Shown here piece after piece: positions 3,763 through 6,745 of a stretch of DNA of 6,745 nt; the stretch's first letter is position 1, and each line of letters opens with the position of its first letter. The stretch comes from JACRFW01 sp964531745. GTDB lineage: Bacteria; Patescibacteriota; Patescibacteriia; Magasanikbacterales; GWA2-37-8. The position numbers and the translations under genes were made by a program. The stretch is from assembly GCA_964531745.1 (NCBI GenBank), contig CAZHFX010000034.1, positions 1 to 6,745 on the forward strand, in the 5' to 3' direction. The notes beneath the pieces are model-generated. The model saw only the letters and a list, made by a program, of their open reading frames with translations. It did no database searches and was not told the DNA's origin.

Positions 3763-6567
3763 TCACGATTGGCAGGATTCGCAGTTTGGGTCATCAGTGG
3801 CGCAGGCTTTAATGGTGGCGGCTGGAACGGCGGTTGCCGCTAAAACCGAGGCGGTGGAAGCTGCTGTCTTGTTGTCAAACTTGCGCAGGTGAGTGGCGCC
3901 GTAGTCGGTCGTGTTGATGGTGGATTTTTCCACTTGCGAAGCGGCTAGGGTGCGCAGGTAGTAGGTGGTTTTGAGGCCCATTTCCCAAGCATACATATAG
4001 ATGTCGTTTAGCTGTTTGCCGGAAGTACCCTTGAAGTAAATGTTAAGCGATTGGCTTTGGTCAATCCACTTGCCGCGGTAGGCCGCGGATTTGATGAGCC
4101 AAGACGGGTCAATTTCAAAAGTTTCTTTATACTTGGCGCGAATGGCCGCCGGTATTTCATTAATTTCACTAATACTGCCGTCGTGGTATTTGATTTTTCC
4201 CAACATCTCAAAGTCCCAGAGATTAATTTTTTTTAGGTCCGCGACCAGGTAAGGGTTGATGATGGTAAAGTCGCCAGCTTGATTGGATTTGACGTAGATA
4301 TTTTTGTAAATCGGTTCAATGGTAGGGATACAGCCGACAATGTTGGCGGTGGTGGCAGTGGGGGCGACAGAGAGGCAATTGGAGTTGCGCATACCCCATT
4401 CGCGGATTGATCGGCGGACCACGCTCCAGTCCAAACGGCTGGCGCGATCCACATCAATCACGATGCCCCGTTCGCGTTCCAGCAGATCAAGAGTGTCTAG
4501 CGGCAAAATGTCCCGGTCCCATTTGGAGCCGCGGTATGTTTCATAAGCGCCGCGTTCGCGCGCCAATTCGCTGGAGGCCAAATAAGCGTAGTAAGCAACG
4601 ACCTCCATGCTGGAGTCGGCGAAACGCACGCATTCATCGGAGTCAAAATTGATATCCAGCAGGTAGAGCGCGTCTTGAAAGCCGCGAATACCCAGGCCAA
4701 CCGGCCGGTGGCGGCTGTTGGAGCGGCGCGCGTCGCCGGTCGGATAGTAATTGATGTCAATGATGTTGTCCAGCATGCGCATGGCGGTAGTTACCGTTTC
4801 GCGCACGAGTTCCATGTCAAAACGGCCGTTCGTCACAAATTTGGCGAAGTTGAGCGAGCCCAAGTTGCACACGGCGGTTTCGGTTTCGGAGGTATTGAGT
4901 GTTATTTCGGTGCAAAGGTTGGAATTGTGCACGACGCCGGTATGGTCTTGGGGCGAGCGAATATTGCTGGGGTCTTTGAAGGTGATCCACGGGTGGCCGG
5001 TTTCAAAGAGCATGGCCAGCATTTTTTTCCAAAGGTCGCGCGCCTTCAGCCGTTTGAATAGTTTTATTTTTCCTTCATCGGCCAGCTGTTCGTAGCGGGC
5101 GTATTTTTCTTCAAATTTTTGGCCGTAAATGTGGTGCAGGTCGGGGGTTTCCTCCGGTGAGAACAAAGTCCAGTTGCCATCTTCACGAACGCGCTTCATA
5201 AAAAGGTCGGGAATCCAGTTGGCGGTGTCCAGGTCATGGGTGCGACGGCGTTCATCTCCGGTGTTTTTGCGCAATTCTAGAAAATCTTCAATATCGTAGT
5301 GCCAGGTTTCCAAATAAACACAGGCGGCGCCGCGGCGGCGGCCGCTCCGGTTGATGGCGACCGTGACGTCGTTCGCTATTTTGAGGAAAGGGATAACGCC
5401 TTGGGATTCCACGCCCGTGCCTTGGATAAAGGCGCCGGTGCCGCGGATATTGGTCCAGTCGGTGCCAATGCCGCCCGACCATTTGGATAGTTGAGCGCTG
5501 TCCGAGTAGGTTTTGAAGATATTATCCAGCGAGTCGGAAACAGTGTTGAGGTAGCAGGAAGAAAGCTGTGGTTTGAGAGCGCCGGCGTGGAACAGGGTGG
5601 GGGTAGACGGCGTGTAGAGGAGCTTAGACATTATCTCATAGAAAGCGATGGTGTGTTCAAGGCGATTTTTTTCATTGATAGCCGTACCCATGGCGATGCG
5701 CATCCAAAAGGTTTGCGGGGTTTCCAGCACGCGCCCGGCTTCGCGGTCAGAAACAAAATAACGGTCATAGAGCGTTTGGAGTCCGAGATACACGAACAAG
5801 TCGTCGCGTTCAATGGTCAGCGCCCGGCTTAATTTTTCCAGATCAAATGCCAGCAAGCGCGAATCAAGGCGGCCGATCTCCACGCCTCGGCGCAGGTTGT
5901 TTATAAAGGCTTGGCGATACTGTTCATCAAGACGAGCATAGTCGATGACATCGTGGCCGATAAATTCTTGATAGTTGATAAAGAGCAAAAGGCGCGCGGC
6001 CACCTTGGCGTAGGCCGGGTCGTGTTCAACCATCGCGCGGGCGGTCATAACGAGCGCGCGGGCAATATCGGCTGTTTTAATTTCATCATATAGTTCCGAG
6101 CGGCATTGGTTGAGGATGGCGTCAGTGTCTACATCAGACTCCAGGCCCTTCACAGCAAAGCCAAGCGAGCGGCGAAGTTTTTCGTCGGAGAAGGCCTCTT
6201 TCTTTCCAGAGCGCTTAACGACCGTGAGATCATTTTTTTCTATTTTTTCCAAAAGTTGGCGTTTTTTTTCGGCGCGTTCTTTGGCGTGCTCATAGCGATA
6301 AAGAATATAAGATTTAGCAACATCAAAATACCCTTCCTGCATCAGTTCGCGCTCCACAAAATCTTGGACATTTTCCACGGCCGGCGTTTCTTCGGTGAAA
6401 ATCTTTTCAATATTCGTTATGACATGTTCAGTAAGCGCCATTATTTTTTCAAGATCAAAATTAGCGCGCGCGTCGGCAAAGGCTTTTTGGATGGCGATGC
6501 CAATTTTTTCCGGGGTAAAATCGACCAGCGCGCCGTCGCGTTTCTTAATTTTTTTGATGGGCGACAT
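3763..6567 (-). CDS. nrdA: Class I ribonucleoside-diphosphate reductase, large (catalytic) subunit with two ATP cones
   Basis: 934 residues from the ATG at 6567. A GTG 60 bases further upstream (6627) is in frame, but it would add a non-conserved leader and lies inside the predicted NrdR site, so it is rejected. Two ATP-cone regulatory domains come first (about 4-95, KKIKKRDGALVDF; and 114-200, LTVVKRSGKKEAFS), joined by a charged helix. The catalytic barrel carries the redox pair C338 (SSCYLN) and C567 (CNLGS), and the active-site trio N550, C552, E554 (NLCTE). Y869-Y870 (TYYLRT) match the radical-transfer tyrosines. The tail ends in C929-E-S-C932, the shuttle cysteines that re-reduce the active site. 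It reduces NDPs to dNDPs together with NrdB. The extra cone explains the length above the usual 760 or so. It is first in the operon with nrdB. Its GC content is visibly higher than that of the left-hand accessory genes. Confidence 0.97.
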   Translation of the reverse strand: MSPIKKIKKRDGALVDFTPEKIGIAIQKAFADARANFDLEKIMALTEHVITNIEKIFTEETPAVENVQDFVERELMQEGYFDVAKSYILYRYEHAKERAEKKRQLLEKIEKNDLTVVKRSGKKEAFSDEKLRRSLGFAVKGLESDVDTDAILNQCRSELYDEIKTADIARALVMTARAMVEHDPAYAKVAARLLLFINYQEFIGHDVIDYARLDEQYRQAFINNLRRGVEIGRLDSRLLAFDLEKLSRALTIERDDLFVYLGLQTLYDRYFVSDREAGRVLETPQTFWMRIAMGTAINEKNRLEHTIAFYEIMSKLLYTPSTPTLFHAGALKPQLSSCYLNTVSDSLDNIFKTYSDSAQLSKWSGGIGTDWTNIRGTGAFIQGTGVESQGVIPFLKIANDVTVAINRSGRRRGAACVYLETWHYDIEDFLELRKNTGDERRRTHDLDTANWIPDLFMKRVREDGNWTLFSPEETPDLHHIYGQKFEEKYARYEQLADEGKIKLFKRLKARDLWKKMLAMLFETGHPWITFKDPSNIRSPQDHTGVVHNSNLCTEITLNTSETETAVCNLGSLNFAKFVTNGRFDMELVRETVTTAMRMLDNIIDINYYPTGDARRSNSRHRPVGLGIRGFQDALYLLDINFDSDECVRFADSSMEVVAYYAYLASSELARERGAYETYRGSKWDRDILPLDTLDLLERERGIVIDVDRASRLDWSVVRRSIREWGMRNSNCLSVAPTATTANIVGCIPTIEPIYKNIYVKSNQAGDFTIINPYLVADLKKINLWDFEMLGKIKYHDGSISEINEIPAAIRAKYKETFEIDPSWLIKSAAYRGKWIDQSQSLNIYFKGTSGKQLNDIYMYAWEMGLKTTYYLRTLAASQVEKSTINTTDYGATHLRKFDNKTAASTASVLAATAVPAATIKACATDDPNCESCQS

Positions 6568-6606
6568 AAGCTTTAAATTAGAAGAAAAAGAAATAAATAT
6601 GTTGGT

Positions 6607-6615
6607 AGTATAGCA
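6607..6615 (-). promoter_or_regulatory. Predicted nrdAB promoter, extended -10 element
   Basis: Read on the - strand this is TGCTATACT, an extended -10 (TGnTATAAT with one change). It would start transcription near 6600, leaving a leader of about 30 bases before the nrdA ATG. A standard -35 hexamer is poor at 17 bases upstream, as is often seen with extended -10 promoters. An alternative is TTTACA as a -35 with a weaker -10 further down. The -35 region is covered by NrdR box 1, which fits repression. Confidence 0.5.
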
Positions 6616-6623
6616 TAGTGTAA

Positions 6624-6639
6624 ACACTATATATAGTAT
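6624..6639. promoter_or_regulatory. NrdR box 1
   Basis: ACACTATATATAGTAT matches the known NrdR-box pattern acaCwATATATwGtgt at 15 of 16 positions. NrdR is the ATP-cone/zinc-finger repressor of ribonucleotide reductase genes and normally binds a pair of such boxes. Its position over the -35 region of the predicted nrdA promoter is as expected. Confidence 0.8.
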
Positions 6640-6645
6640 TTAACC

Positions 6646-6654
6646 TGTGGATAA
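6646..6654 (-). promoter_or_regulatory. DnaA box between the NrdR boxes
   Basis: Read on the - strand this is TTATCCACA, a perfect match to the strict 9-mer bound by the replication initiator DnaA. It lies in the gap between the two NrdR boxes, upstream of the nrdA promoter. DnaA boxes upstream of nrdAB that couple dNTP synthesis to replication are known from Escherichia coli. A 9-mer can occur by chance, so function here is inferred from position. Confidence 0.6.
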
Positions 6655-6656
6655 CA

Positions 6657-6672
6657 CCACTATATATATGTT
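6657..6672. promoter_or_regulatory. NrdR box 2 (weaker)
   Basis: CCACTATATATATGTT keeps the TATATATA core and left C of the NrdR box but matches only about 12 of 16 positions. Its centre is 33 bp from that of box 1, close to the roughly three helical turns usual for paired NrdR boxes. The pairing supports the call more than the sequence alone. Confidence 0.6.
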
Positions 6673-6677
6673 TTGTT

Positions 6678-6710
6678 AAAAAAAGCAAAGCCGCCAAAGG
6701 CGGCTTTGCT
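6678..6710 (-). terminator. Rho-independent terminator, - strand, after the tRNA
   Basis: AGCAAAGCCGCC (6684-6695) and GGCGGCTTTGCT (6699-6710) form a perfect 12-bp stem with a 3-nt loop. On the - strand the stem runs into a T tract (the A run at 6678-6684). It begins 14 bases after the 3' end of the tRNA and so ends that transcript, shielding the nrdA promoter from read-through. Confidence 0.9.
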
Positions 6711-6724
6711 GAGCGACGAGTATT

Positions 6725-6745
6725 TGGTGGACCCTACCGGGCTCG
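6725..6745 (-). tRNA. 3' end of a tRNA with encoded CCA (rest outside the window)
   Basis: The reverse complement reads CGAGCCCGGTAGGGTCCACC plus A. This parses as the end of a tRNA: T-loop tail CGAGC, T-stem 3' half CCGGT, acceptor 3' strand AGGGTCC, discriminator A and a genomically encoded CCA. The 5' acceptor strand, beyond the edge, should read GGACCCT. The anticodon is not in view, so the amino acid cannot be given. A strong terminator directly downstream supports the call. Confidence 0.75.

Noticed and set aside
4675..5832. Several 100-130 codon open frames on the + strand opposite nrdA
   Set aside because: They are antisense shadows of a high-GC conserved gene, with low-complexity translations and no ribosome sites.
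6568..6627. N-terminal extension of NrdA from a GTG at 6627
   Set aside because: The added 20 residues are not conserved ATP-cone sequence and would be translated from within the predicted promoter and NrdR box 1; the ATG at 6567 sits right before the first ATP cone.
6646..6654. DnaA box as part of a replication origin
   Set aside because: A single perfect box is seen, with no cluster of boxes and no dnaA or dnaN nearby; the nrd promoter context explains it better.

Overview
The window looks like a stretch of a small-genome, uncultured bacterium, probably a Candidate Phyla Radiation member (Patescibacteria, Parcubacteria-like). This placement is inference. It rests on the style of the class I ribonucleotide reductase (two ATP cones, Chlamydia-like small subunit), the lack of Shine-Dalgarno sequences before the nrd genes, and an AT-rich accessory patch beside housekeeping genes. 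No 16S rRNA or other marker gene is present.

Layout. Positions 1-1018 (+ strand) hold the C-terminal end of a TaqI/Eco57I-like restriction-modification protein, overlapping by ATGA a 232-residue protein that combines a possible prohead-protease-like N-terminus with a DUF4160-like C-terminus. Positions 1019-2688 are AT-rich and cassette-like. An RBBP9/YdeN-type serine hydrolase gene sits tightly between two imperfect hairpin sites with the layout of integron attC sites (1158-1260 and 1876-2002). A small membrane protein gene follows, bracketed by 34-bp direct repeats and ending in what looks like half of a third attC site. No integron integrase is visible, so this is best described as a cluster of attC-like sites lacking an integrase (CALIN-like). 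Positions 2689-6567 (- strand) hold nrdA and nrdB, a class I ribonucleotide reductase operon that converges on the cassette genes. Positions 6600-6672 hold its control region: an extended -10, two NrdR boxes and a perfect DnaA box between the boxes. At the right edge are a strong terminator and the CCA-encoding 3' end of a tRNA on the - strand.

How it works together. NrdA and NrdB form the enzyme that makes deoxynucleotides. The control region suggests repression by NrdR and an input from DnaA, linking dNTP supply to nucleotide status and replication. The left half is accessory: a possible defence gene pair, then promoter-poor cassette-like genes all pointing the same way. The most unusual observation is the pair of attC-like sites. 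Their arms differ in sequence yet stay perfectly complementary, while the loop side, a 2-nt bulge and the outer core motifs are conserved.
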